From Saccoglossus kowalevskii (Eukaryota > Hemichordata > Enteropneusta > Harrimaniidae), in NCBI RefSeq assembly GCF_000003605.2, contig NW_003137822.1:95656-134982 (forward strand): DNA of 39,327 nucleotides. The letters are read 5' to 3'. The notes under the pieces are model-generated. The model saw nothing but the letters and a program-made list of their open reading frames with translations. It did not search any database and had not been told where the DNA came from. This document shows positions 11,601-18,990 of this stretch, in pieces. A program made the translations under genes and the position numbers. Every line of letters starts with the position of its first letter. Within the stretch, counting starts at the first letter, position 1.

Positions 11601-14600
11601 NNNNNNNNNNNNNNNNNNNNNNNNNNNNNNNNNNNNNNNNNNNNNNNNNNNNNNNNNNNNNNNNNNNNNNNNNNNNNNNNNNNNNNNNNNNNNNNNNNNN
11701 NNNNNNNNNNNNNNNNNNNNNNNNNNNNNNNNNNNNNNNNNNNNNNNNNNNNNNNNNNNNNNNNNNNNNNNNNNNNNNNNNNNNNNNNNNNNNNNNNNNN
11801 NNNNNNNNNNNNNNNNNNNNNNNNNNNNNNNNNNNNNNNNNNNNNNNNNNNNNNNNNNNNNNNNNNNNNNNNNNNNNNNNNNNNNNNNNNNNNNNNNNNN
11901 NNNNNNNNNNNNNNNNNNNNNNNNNNNNNNNNNNNNNNNCCTCTGCCTAAGTATGCATGAAGACAGTACAGCAGGAGTATCGACCAACGCGCATACATCT
12001 TTTCCTTCCATGGATACATCATGGGAATGCCGAAATACAAAAAGTTTAAAACAGATTGAGCGAACTTCTTAGTATGTGGTCTGGTCAAACCCTGGGGGCT
12101 GCCATGTTCGTGTGTAATCGTTACATGTTTGGAATCTGTATTTCCTAGTACAGTAGAATGTGCAATACCACAAAATTACGGCACACTGTAACTTATGGCA
12201 TTACGATGACAGATATATATGTTATTGTATATGACAATATGATGTGTGTATTCATATTCACATGGTTTGTATATAGGTCGTCTTGGTATTGTTGATTATG
12301 ATGAAGTTGAATTGAGCAACCTCCATCGTCAAGTATTACATACAGAGGATAGAATAGGCATTGAAAAGTCTGCATCTGTAACCACAGCAATTAAAGGGTA
12401 AATCAAATATTATTATCAGTAACCATGGCAATCAAAGAGTAAAACAAATATTATCTGTAACCATGGCATTCAAAGGGTAAATCAAATATCATTATATGTA
12501 ACCATGGTAATCAAAGTGTGAACACTATCCCTAAACATTGTTGAGAAACAGTGGGGTAGATCAAATATTATTACTTGTAGCCTTGTTAAGTAAAGGATAA
12601 ATAAAATATTTTTACTCATTTATTCCAAGGGCAAAGGTCAATCACTGCACATCATGTTGAATGCAAACACATTGTATTATGCACATTCCAGTGTTAACTT
12701 GTTCATCCTATTTTTATGCACAGCTTGAATTCATCAGTGGTTTGCATCCCATATCATATGTCACTGAACAGTTCAAATGCTATCCAAGTTATTCAACAAT
12801 ATCCTTTTGTCATCTGCCAATATCATCCTGAACTGAACATTAACATGTCATCAAATATTTGATGTGTTCAAAGGAATAAAGAGATAGAAATTTGATTTTG
12901 TATTTGCATTTTTATTTGAACACATCAACAAACAATTTTTACACAAACCTGGGTTTATTTCATTACTGATTATGACTGCTAGCAATTTTGTTTTATTTAT
13001 GTTCACGGTCGATCATGAAGCCATGCAAAGACCAAACATAATGTTTATATACATGTCGATTAGTTTTTTGATCAGATCTAATTTGACTGATATTGTAGAT
13101 TAGTATTTTTGCAATTTGCCTTATTTATTCAAATATAGTATGCAGTTAGGCATGGTTTAGTGGGACAAGCGCATGTGACTGTGTTCTTTGGGACCACTTG
13201 TAATATTTTCCTTTACCAGCTATATTACATATGATATAGTATTGGATTGCACTGACAACGTGGCTACAAGGTATTTATTGAATGATGCATGTGTGCTGAC
13301 TGGTAAGCCATTGGTATCAGGAAGTGCACTCAGGTTTGAAGGACAGGTCAGTGGCTAGCTACTGTAAATGCATTAATTGTTCACTTGTTCTTAATTTTGT
13401 TATTTTCACTGATGCTGCTAAGCATAACAATAGAATTCTTTGTTTCCATATCAAGTTTGTAAACTTTAAACCCAGTGAAATTGCTCAAAATTACTTTAAT
13501 GAAAACAAATCATTATCTTATATTGGAGGTATGTGACTTATGTGTGTTCCTCTGACTAGTGTTGCCGGGTTAGGATGTTGGCAAAATGTATTGACAAATC
13601 TTAAGAATCTCGTGCCCTTTTTTTCTGGTCAGGTTACAGTTTATAACACTCAAGACGGACCATGCTATAGATGTCTGTTTCCAATACCACCACCCCCAGA
13701 AACAGTGACAAATTGCTCGGATGGTGGTGTACTTGGTGTAGGTAAGTTTATTGTGGTGTACTTGGTGTAGGTTAGTGTATGATGGTGTACTTGGTGTAGG
13801 TTAGTGTAGGTTAGTGTATGATGGTGTACTTGGTGTAGGTTAGTGTATGATGGTGTACTTGGTGTAGGTTAGTGTATGATGGTGTACTTGGTGTAGGTTA
13901 GTGTATGATGGTGTACTTGGTGTAGGTTAGTGTATGATGGTGTACTTGGTGTAGGTTAGTGTATGGTGGTGTTGTTAAGTGTATGATGGTGTACTTGGTG
14001 TAGGTTGGTTATATGCTGCGATGGTGGTGAACTTGCAGGTCTTGGAAAGTGTATATGCTCCAATGGTACTTGGTGTAGGCAAGTGTATGCTTGATGCTGT
14101 TTTCAGTTCTTGTTTGAACAAGGTCCGAAATCAAAGGACTTTTTGACCTTTGTGCATGTGTCTGTGTGTCTCCACCTGCATCTCAAACATGTCTTATCAG
14201 ATCATATTCAAACTTCGCAAATACATCACATATCGTAGACAACATATTGACGTCTATTTGTTTCATGATCCAATTCAAGTTGGGTCAAATGGTGACCATT
14301 TTTGTGGTAAAAATTCATCAAAATCAAACATTTCTGCCATTCTGAAACCAGATCTCAGCATATATACATTGGATATTATGGGCTCTTGATGCACATCCGA
14401 CCGTTGGCCATTTTGTTTTAATGAATGCTGTTCCAGAAAAATATCTGTATCTATCATCTTTTGTGTTTGTCTATTACTTGAATTGTCATGTGCACTGTCA
14501 TGTGCACTGGTATATGTTAACCCTTAGAATGTCATTTCCAACTTTTAGCATCATATACTAATTGATTTTGTACAATTTACCCCTCCCCAATGAAATGTTG

Positions 14601-17600
14601 ATAAAAATTGACAAACCTATCAATCAAAAACTAAAAGCGATATATGTCTGTCTGTATGGTCAAAAATGATGATGAATTGATGACAATTTAACAAAATTTG
14701 AAAACCTATGAATTTTGGGTGGGAAAAATATCTGCCACCAAAAGGGTTAACCTTTATACTGCGTGGTCTTTTTATTTTCATGAGATTTCACTGAGATCTT
14801 CATCACATCTCACATGCATTCTTCATCCATTGTAATTTTTTGTATTTAATGTTGACTTTACTGCAGTGCCAGGAATCATTGGTTGTATACAAGCATTGGA
14901 AACATTGAAAATTGCTTCAGGCATTGGTGGTATCCTTTATATTGCTATAATACAGAATACATCTATGATGCTGTCTATTATATCTATCTTATAGAGTTTT
15001 TGAAAGAAGCTGCAGTTCCAGCTATCTACCAATTTGATGCAGCACCTTGTTTTGAACAGAAGAACAATCACAAAAAATGATCTAATGAAGTTGTCAATAT
15101 GGTGGAATTTGAATAATTATATATAGCGCCCTCAAGGTTCAAGTCATAAATATGTTCGTTTTTGAATAAAATGGCATAATATCATTTTAATTTGCATATT
15201 TTGACTATTTCTGTGTGGATTTGTCTCATTTGCATTTTTCCCAGTACAATATCAGATAATACTCAGTCTGATACCAGCATTCCTCAGGGTGTACCAACCT
15301 TAACACTTCCTATCAGCATCATACTGTCAGAAATTACTAGTTTTTGATGGAATTGATGGGACATTCAGAACCATTAAACTGAGATCAAAGAAAAAAAACT
15401 GTGTAGTATGCAGTGAGAATCCCACCATTACACAGCTGATAGATTATGAACAGTTCTGTGGTTCCAAAGCCACAGATAAGGTATGTTTAGCTACTATATA
15501 CATGTATACATATCCCACTTACTATTTGGATGTTTTAAGATAAAAGCAGAGATGCTGGATTTTATGGAAACAATAGAAATTTCATAAAATCACTTTGTTG
15601 CAACATTACTATGAGCAAATCATCAGGTTATCTGGATCAGCTTCAATGTACAAAGAGTGTTGTATGTTTGTTGATTGAGCCACTGAGGAATGTGACTCAT
15701 TGGTAAATTTAATGGTTAAAGAGTCTTCCAAACCACCAAAAGGAATCTATCAAGAGACCTCCAAGATTCCTATGATGTTGGAATAAATTTGCATGGTTAA
15801 TAAGATATAACAATCTTTGATACTAGGCGGTTACTTACCATGAAATGCAGGTACCAAGAATATTAATATATAATGTACAATATATATGACTTTTGTTACA
15901 GAGCAAGACTGTGAAATTGTTGTCCAATGAGAATAGAATATCTGTGGAGAATTATGCAAATATTGTGAAAGAAAAACACTATCATGTTTTAGTTGATGTC
16001 AGGACACCATGTGAAATGGATATATGTCAGCTTCCAAATACCATTAGTATCCTTTTATTTAATAGTTCCTTAGTGTTTTTCACATTTCAATATAGTTTCT
16101 CAACATTTTTCGTCAATTTTTAAACCAAATGAATATAATTTTTAAAAAATTACATGGTATTTTATTTTGTGAAAGTTGACTTTGATGTTGAAAGGGTTGA
16201 AGGTTATTGTGATTTTGAAAGTCATTTTGTAATATCAAATCTGTTAATGAATTGTTCATTATTCGTCAAATGGCATAAAAGCTCCAGATTTCTAAAAACT
16301 TTTCTCCCAATAATGAAGGTTGCTGTGTAATTACAAAAGAAGTAATAGTTAATAATAAACGAAATAAATTAGGTACTTAAATTAAATCACTGAAGATGAA
16401 CATAAGTGGTGTTCTCACTAGACAAAATAAGCCGTTGTCACAACGCCTTTTATTTGAGAACGTTGTTAAAAAGTGTGTGAACAGAATACGCCGTTGTGGC
16501 GTCGGTGTTTTTGACACTGACGTGAAAGGGGGTGGACCAGATCCTAAACGCCATTGTCACACCAGCTCTTGCACAATGGAACACAATATAACGGCCAAAA
16601 GCCCTCTATCGCCGACTTATTTATGCTTGGCATTAAACAAGATGGTGTCAGAGGTTACAAGTCGAATTTTTTAGCCAATCTGTTATCCCACGTTCGTAAC
16701 ACTATTTCTTCCCACCAGTTATTTCTGCGTTGTCGAGTCCAAATCGCTCGGGTTGCTGGATCTATTGTTGCGTTATTCATACACTCGAATAGCATAAACA
16801 TGAACCGATCATTTCTCAGTCTTGTTCGACCTAACAAGTTGGCAATTTCTTGCTCTTCGAAATCCTGATTAATCGATCGTCGTACGCTTCTTCTCGAGCG
16901 TAAAAGCACACGAAAAAACAGAAACAAAGCAAATGCATTTACCAGAGGGGACGCCATTTTGTCGATTAACCTTTCCATTTGTTTATTGACCTTTCCGTGA
17001 TATGATTTGTTGAGGGCACAAAACACCAGTGTTTTTACTAAGTGAGAACACAAGAAGACAATTCAGCAGATTAGCTAATATTTGCACAACAAAAAAACAG
17101 TGTCAACACCGGCATTTTTTAGACGTGTGAGAACGTAGCTACATTCACAGTGAATAAAACAATAAATTGATGACTGTGTTTCTTGACAAATTAAAACTAG
17201 ATATACCAATTACTGAGGTTGGTAAAAACAATGATAACATGCATAAGTTGAAAACTGCCATTGATAAACTCACTGATCAAGTTCAAACAGTGCCTGGTGA
17301 GTATCTGTTTAAAATTTTAACTGCTATCACAGGACTCAAATCAAATCAAATCTGTGAGAATTATAGATGAACGCAGTTACAATGCATGGCATGTGAATAT
17401 GAAGCTACATCAAAATGCTTTCTGAAAGTGGCTATTAAAAATGCATCATGCTAATATTAAATTACTAATTATGTTCATATTATTACAGTGTATGTGGTAT
17501 GTAGACTTGGCAATGATTCACAGTCCGCTGTTCAGATTTTACAAGAGATGTTATCTGATTTACCAGTCACAATCAAAGACATTCGTGGAGGACTCGTGCA

Positions 17601-17640
17601 GTGGGCTAAGAAGATTGATCCAGAATTCCCACAGTATTAA
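2495..17640 (+). CDS. MOCS3: MOCS3: adenylyltransferase and sulfurtransferase (Uba4 type), 12 exons
   Basis: Coding exons: 2495-2611, 4681-4837, 5422-5514, 12277-12397, 12724-12798, 13229-13346, 13633-13741, 14867-14929, 15317-15480, 15902-16046, 17201-17296, 17489-17640. They sum to 1410 nt (469 aa); the human protein is about 460. MOCS3 is a cytosolic enzyme that adenylates the C-terminal glycine of MOCS2A and of URM1, then transfers sulfur from its rhodanese domain to make thiocarboxylates for molybdopterin synthesis and for tRNA wobble-uridine thiolation. Visible landmarks: N-terminal coiled coil (about 10-38), RHSRQ (78-82), nucleotide-binding VGAGGLG (104-110), [13 protein letters not shown] (129-141), DCTDN (194-198), zinc pairs CYRC (238-241) and CVVC (313-316), E1-like Cys255 in TNCSDGG, rhodanese DVR (371-373), active-site loop CRLGND with Cys424, and the conserved FPQY C-terminus. 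All key residues are present, so the gene looks functional. Intron 3 is swollen by a DIRS element and an assembly gap. Introns 5, 8 and 10 look U12-type. Confidence 0.95.
2818..3803. mobile_element. DNA transposon with inverted termini and 8-bp target duplication, hosting a LINE
   Basis: The same 8-mer TCTGTGAC occurs immediately outside both ends (2810-2817 and 3804-3811). The left end reads CCCCGGGGGCATTACATAG and continues to GTGCCCCTGA. The right end read on the minus strand is CCCGGGGGAGGCAGTTGATA and continues to GGTGCCCCTGAG. These are imperfect inverted repeats of about 55 bases. An 8-bp duplication is typical of hAT and P superfamilies; no transposase remains, so the family is open. 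The exact end is ambiguous by one C. Confidence 0.7.
2890..3592 (-). pseudogene. LINE (non-LTR retrotransposon) C-terminal fragment
   Basis: A minus-strand open frame of 200 codons (2990-3592) with a LINE-like C-terminus: a basic segment ([20 protein letters not shown]), then a zinc-knuckle-like [14 protein letters not shown], followed by a hydrophobic tail. Many LINE ORF2 proteins end this way, after the reverse transcriptase. Past the stop the minus strand runs into AAATAAAATATCCTATCCTA, a short repetitive 3' tail expected of a LINE. Endonuclease and polymerase domains are absent, so this is a 5'-truncated copy, nested in the element at 2818-3803. Confidence 0.65.
3903..4650 (+). pseudogene. 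L2/CR1-like LINE 3' end, truncated and frame-broken
   Basis: Reading across frames, the translation follows the end of the reverse transcriptase region of CR1/L2-group LINEs: [16 protein letters not shown], then [12 protein letters not shown], then the hallmark [16 protein letters not shown], then a [14 protein letters not shown]-like segment in another frame. Stops and frameshifts interrupt it from about 4190 on. The 3' end, GGCGCTATACAAACTC followed by ATT repeats (to about 4650), is a typical tail for this group. It is a dead 5'-truncated insertion ending about 30 bases before MOCS3 exon 2. Confidence 0.7.
4681..4837 (+). CDS. MOCS3: MOCS3 exon 2
   Basis: 157 nt, phase 0 to 1, donor AAAG|GTACTG. 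Residues 40-91. The first half is poorly conserved linker; the second half holds [19 protein letters not shown], the entry to the E1-like fold, in which the Arg of RHSRQ contacts ATP phosphates across the dimer in this family. Confidence 0.9.
5422..5514 (+). CDS. MOCS3: MOCS3 exon 3
   Basis: 93 nt, phase 1 to 1, acceptor ACATTTTCCAG, donor TTG|GTAAGA. Encodes the Rossmann strand and glycine loop [20 protein letters not shown] (residues 101-120) that bind ATP. Confidence 0.92.
5797..6868. repeat. 22-bp minisatellite, about 48 copies
   Basis: The consensus unit is close to GCAATGTGACATGTCTTTGT plus AT. Variants differ by a few bases (GCGACATG, GCAACATG, TGTGTGC); a few units are shortened by about 4 bases (ACATGTCTGTATGCAATG). 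The core GACATGTC is self-complementary. Because 22 is not a multiple of 3, long stop-free frames appear on both strands (up to 240 codons, with a 22-residue Cys/His-rich periodicity). These are a by-product of the repeat and not genes. Confidence 0.9.
7690..8270 (+). pseudogene. DIRS gag-like ORF1 remnant
   Basis: Open segments include a likely coiled coil ([20 protein letters not shown]) followed by a basic stretch ([14 protein letters not shown]) and a Ser/Pro/Gly-rich linker. Its position before the reverse transcriptase and its composition fit the poorly conserved first ORF of DIRS elements. Frames switch near 8175 and no single ORF spans the region, so exact limits are approximate. No zinc knuckle is seen. 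Confidence 0.45.
9120..10300 (+). pseudogene. DIRS reverse transcriptase and RNase H, inactivated
   Basis: The reverse transcriptase frame shows [16 protein letters not shown] (about 9165-9210), the motif-A region ending [24 protein letters not shown], and the catalytic YLDD box (about 9510). An in-frame TGA at 9325-9327 falls two residues after the motif-A aspartate. The RNase H follows with [29 protein letters not shown], then, after a shift in a run of G near 10147-10155, [19 protein letters not shown] and [12 protein letters not shown]. At least one frame change also separates the polymerase from RNase H. The copy cannot make an intact enzyme as read. Confidence 0.85.
10480..11420 (+). 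pseudogene. DIRS tyrosine recombinase, frame-broken
   Basis: An N-terminal core-binding part ([20 protein letters not shown], about 10520-10580) is followed after a frame change near 10670 by a 203-codon open stretch (10669-11280) with [17 protein letters not shown], the first catalytic Arg box. Past a TGA at 11278-11280 come [10 protein letters not shown] (His-x-x-Arg box) and, in another frame, [15 protein letters not shown], which carries the candidate nucleophilic tyrosine. The full Arg/His-Arg/Tyr set is visible but spread over at least three frames with stops, so the recombinase is dead in this copy. Confidence 0.8.
11577..11939. other. Assembly gap (363 N)
   Basis: Unsequenced run inside MOCS3 intron 3, directly after the DIRS recombinase region. 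The DIRS right terminus probably lies here. Confidence 0.99.
12277..12397 (+). CDS. MOCS3: MOCS3 exon 4
   Basis: 121 nt, phase 1 to 2, donor AAAGG|GTAAAT. Encodes [19 protein letters not shown] and the following IGIEKSASV. Asp131, Asn137, Arg140, Gln141 and Lys153 match the ATP/Mg-binding residues of the MoeB/E1 fold. Copies of the exon end and donor are repeated in the intron that follows. Confidence 0.92.
12380..12620 (+). repeat. Degenerate tandem copies of the exon 4 end and its splice donor (about 40 bp unit)
   Basis: The exon-intron junction reads CTGTAACCACAGCAATTAAA then GGGTAAATCAAATATTATT. Downstream copies read GTAACCATGGCAATCAAAGA with GTAAAACAAATATTAT, then GTAACCATGGCATTCAAAGG with GTAAATCAAATATCATT, then GTAACCATGGTAATCAAAGT with GTGAAC, and a more decayed one near 12570. 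Donor-like GT positions fall at 12398 (real), 12439 and 12477. Confidence 0.8.
12724..12798 (+). CDS. MOCS3: MOCS3 exon 5
   Basis: 75 nt, phase 2 to 2, acceptor TTTTTATGCACAG. Residues 164-187 ([24 protein letters not shown]) plus part of 188. There is no usable GT donor in a compatible phase; the exon must end before ATATCCTTTT at 12799, a U12-type AT-AC donor. Joining CA here to A at 13229 gives QQYDIVLDC, the expected MOCS3 sequence without gap or insertion. Confidence 0.9.
12799..13228 (+). other. MOCS3: MOCS3 intron 5: U12-type AT-AC intron
   Basis: Begins ATATCCTTTT, the consensus of minor-spliceosome AT-AC introns, and ends TATATTAC. TTTTCCTTTACC at 13206-13217 resembles the U12 branch site (TCCTTRAC) and sits 10-15 bases before the AC end, the usual short distance. 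The alternative CCAG|CTATATTAC acceptor has a good pyrimidine tract but no matching donor in frame. The intron also holds an inverted repeat (12858-12872 / 12915-12928). Confidence 0.88.
13229..13346 (+). CDS. MOCS3: MOCS3 exon 6
   Basis: 118 nt, phase 2 to 0, donor ACAG|GTCAGT. Residues 189-227: [20 protein letters not shown], then [24 protein letters not shown] includes the aspartate that coordinates magnesium in MoeB-type enzymes. Confidence 0.93.
13633..13741 (+). CDS. MOCS3: MOCS3 exon 7
   Basis: 109 nt, phase 0 to 1, acceptor TTTTTTCTGGTCAG, donor GTAG|GTAAGT. Holds the first structural zinc pair CYRC (238-241), [13 protein letters not shown] with the E1-like Cys255, and SDGGVLGV. The last 16 bases, GGTGTACTTGGTGTAG, are the seed of the minisatellite in intron 7. 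Confidence 0.94.
13725..14090 (+). repeat. 29-bp minisatellite that repeats the exon 7 splice donor
   Basis: The unit GGTGTACTTGGTGTAGGTTA plus GTGTATGAT repeats across intron 7; its first copy is the exon 7 end itself. Each copy carries GTGTAG|GTTAGT, a donor-like site, at 13771, 13800, 13810, 13839, 13868, 13897, 13926 and 13955, with GTTGGT at 14004; the real donor GTAAGT is at 13742. Copies after 13960 are degenerate. An in-frame TAG at 13768-13770 precedes every decoy, so use of any of them would truncate MOCS3. Confidence 0.9.
14867..14929 (+). CDS. MOCS3: MOCS3 exon 8
   Basis: 63 nt, phase 1 to 1, acceptor GACTTTACTGCAG. Residues 264-284: [20 protein letters not shown], then G. The end is set by the U12-type donor GTATCCTTT at 14930, which keeps the same length as other MOCS3 proteins through this segment. 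Confidence 0.9.
14930..15316 (+). other. MOCS3: MOCS3 intron 8: U12-type GT-AG intron
   Basis: Begins GTATCCTTTA, the U12 donor consensus. Near the end, CCAACCTTAACACTTCCTATCAG holds CCTTAAC, a near-perfect U12 branch site, about 13 bases before the AG. Removing it gives [14 protein letters not shown], aligning without gaps to the family. Confidence 0.9.
15317..15480 (+). CDS. MOCS3: MOCS3 exon 9
   Basis: 164 nt, phase 1 to 0, donor AAG|GTATGT (U2-type). Residues 285-339 with the second zinc pair CVVC (313-316) and the linker [13 protein letters not shown] into the rhodanese domain. A TGA (TTTTTGATGG) is only out of frame. Confidence 0.9.
15902..16046 (+). CDS. MOCS3: MOCS3 exon 10
   Basis: 145 nt, phase 0 to 1, acceptor TTTTGTTACAG. 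Residues 340-387, the start of the rhodanese domain with [20 protein letters not shown]. The next bases, GTATCCTTTT, are a U12-type donor. Confidence 0.92.
16047..17200 (+). other. MOCS3: MOCS3 intron 10: U12-type GT-AG intron with Harbinger remnant
   Basis: Begins GTATCCTTTT. TTTCTTGAC at 17179-17187 fits the U12 branch consensus and its A lies about 14 bases before the CTAG end. Splicing gives LPNTINIPITEV, as expected for the family (other members have LPxAxxIP). A transposon remnant occupies 16400-17060. Confidence 0.86.
16405..17055 (-). mobile_element. PIF/Harbinger-like DNA transposon remnant
   Basis: Short inverted ends: GGTGTTCTCACTAG at about 16408-16421 and, on the minus strand at about 17036-17050, GTGTTCTCACTTAG. 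Between them a minus-strand open frame (16655-17053) translates to a basic region followed by [20 protein letters not shown] and [11 protein letters not shown], which resembles the N-terminal part of HARBI1-like transposases. It stops before the catalytic DDE domain, so the copy is internally deleted. Target duplication could not be fixed. Family assignment is from motif resemblance only. Confidence 0.5.
17201..17296 (+). CDS. MOCS3: MOCS3 exon 11
   Basis: 96 nt, phase 1 to 1, donor CCTG|GTGAGT. Residues 388-419, [20 protein letters not shown] and a helical segment between the two halves of the rhodanese fold. Confidence 0.9.
17489..17640 (+). CDS. MOCS3: MOCS3 exon 12 (terminal)
   Basis: 152 nt ending in TAA at 17638-17640, acceptor CATATTATTACAG. 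Encodes [18 protein letters not shown] with the persulfide-carrying Cys424, [20 protein letters not shown] and stop. The CxLGND loop is the MOCS3-type rhodanese active site. Confidence 0.94.
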
Positions 17641-18479
17641 TTAAAATAAGCCCACATATTCAGATTGTGTATTGGAATTCACCAAAGTGTACCACTTTGA
17701 TGCCTAACCTGAATGAATTATGGCACCCTCAAAATAGAATACAAAAACAAAATGAAAGTCATATTTATAAGTTGTCGTTTATTTATTTTTCTTCTAATTA
17801 GATATAAAAAAGACATATTTTGTGAAAAATTTGTTTTCAATCATCAGTATATTTTTCTATTTACGATATACTAATACCTGCATATGTGTGTTAGCGGTTT
17901 TGATTTTTAATCTAAGTTATGGTAAATCATAGATGATTATGATCATATTGCATCTTTAAAGTACACCCTCTGGCAATTTTACTTTCCACCATTTTGTTTC
18001 CAAAGGCATGTTACATCATTCATCCCTTCATAAGATAATGTAAGAACTTGTTATATTTTAATTATCTCGCATGTTCAGGGTCTTTTCGAACTACATGGCA
18101 AGTTTGCGTATTTTCAATACAATTTTTTCAAAATTTCTGAGCTTAAAGGTTGGTAGTCATGTACATTGTTTATGCAAAATTCGAACAGACACTGCATGAC
18201 AACCACCACCAATTTGTGCAGCAGAAGCCACAGACCGAGGGCAGTAAATACTGTATCCAGTCCATAAGGGTTTTATCATGTACCTTATAGGTGTAATTAC
18301 AATTTTACCGCAATGTGACTTCAAACACCCAACGTAATTTTTGAATGACACGTTTTGTTTTTAATGATGAAAGCCATGCATGCTGGGCCGGGCGTGACAC
18401 AGAAAAAATTTTCCCTGAGGTGAGGGTGCCCTTCCTATAGCGTTGTGAGGCTGAGCACTGGATTTTATTTTTGCCGTTT

Positions 18480-18990
18480 TGCTAAAAGTATGCCTGAATG
18501 CTTTGATACTTGGTGTATATGTACCTTGGGTAGACCTCTCTCAGATTTGTTCATTTCATGATGATATCTTCAATTCTCCAATTTTGGTGAATATTTTTGA
18601 TATTTTCGACTTCCTGTTAAAAACCGCAAGTCCAATTGCTTTGACATTACATATATAGGTACTACATGTGGTCCTCTCTCAGATTTGTTCATTTCATGAT
18701 GATATCTTTAATTCTCTAATTTTAGTGAATATTTTTTTAATTTTTGGTAAAAAGTAATATTTTTGACTTCTTGTTGAAAACTGCAAGTCTGATTGCTTTT
18801 ATATTACATATATAGGTACTACATGTGGACCTCTTTCAGATTTCATGGTGATATCTTCAATTATCTTATTTTGATGATTGTTTTTGGTGAAAAGTGATAT
18901 TTTTGAATTCTTGTTGAAAACAGCAAGTCCTGTTGCTTTGATACTATACCACATATTGTTCATTTTCTAATGATATCTTCAGTTCTTTAA
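18480..18990. repeat. Degenerate tandem repeat, about 165-bp unit, three to four copies
   Basis: Shared blocks recur in order: CTCTCAGATTTGTTCATTTC with ATGATGATATCTTCAATTCT, then TTGACTTCTTGTTGAAAAC and GCAAGTC, then ATTGCTTT, then ACATATATAGGTACTACATG. Copies start near 18505, 18670 and 18830, with a partial one at 18930. Such core repeats occur in non-autonomous Helitron-like or pearl-type elements of invertebrates; ends were not found. Confidence 0.7.

Larger units (their letters stand above)
5515..12276 (+). other. MOCS3: MOCS3 intron 3, 6.8 kb, with minisatellite, DIRS element and assembly gap
   Basis: Donor GTAAGA, acceptor GTTTGTATATAG. By far the largest intron of the gene. Contents in order: 22-bp minisatellite (about 5797-6868), GC-rich DIRS retrotransposon (about 6900-11576), N gap (11577-11939), and about 337 bases of AT-rich intron without recognised features. 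The true length depends on the gap. Confidence 0.85.

Noticed and set aside
11474-12088. Open frames spanning the N run
   Set aside because: Created by translating unknown bases.
13212-13219. U2-type acceptor CCAG|CTATATTAC for MOCS3 exon 6
   Set aside because: No donor in the matching phase exists near exon 5 that preserves the protein; the AT-AC pair fits exactly.
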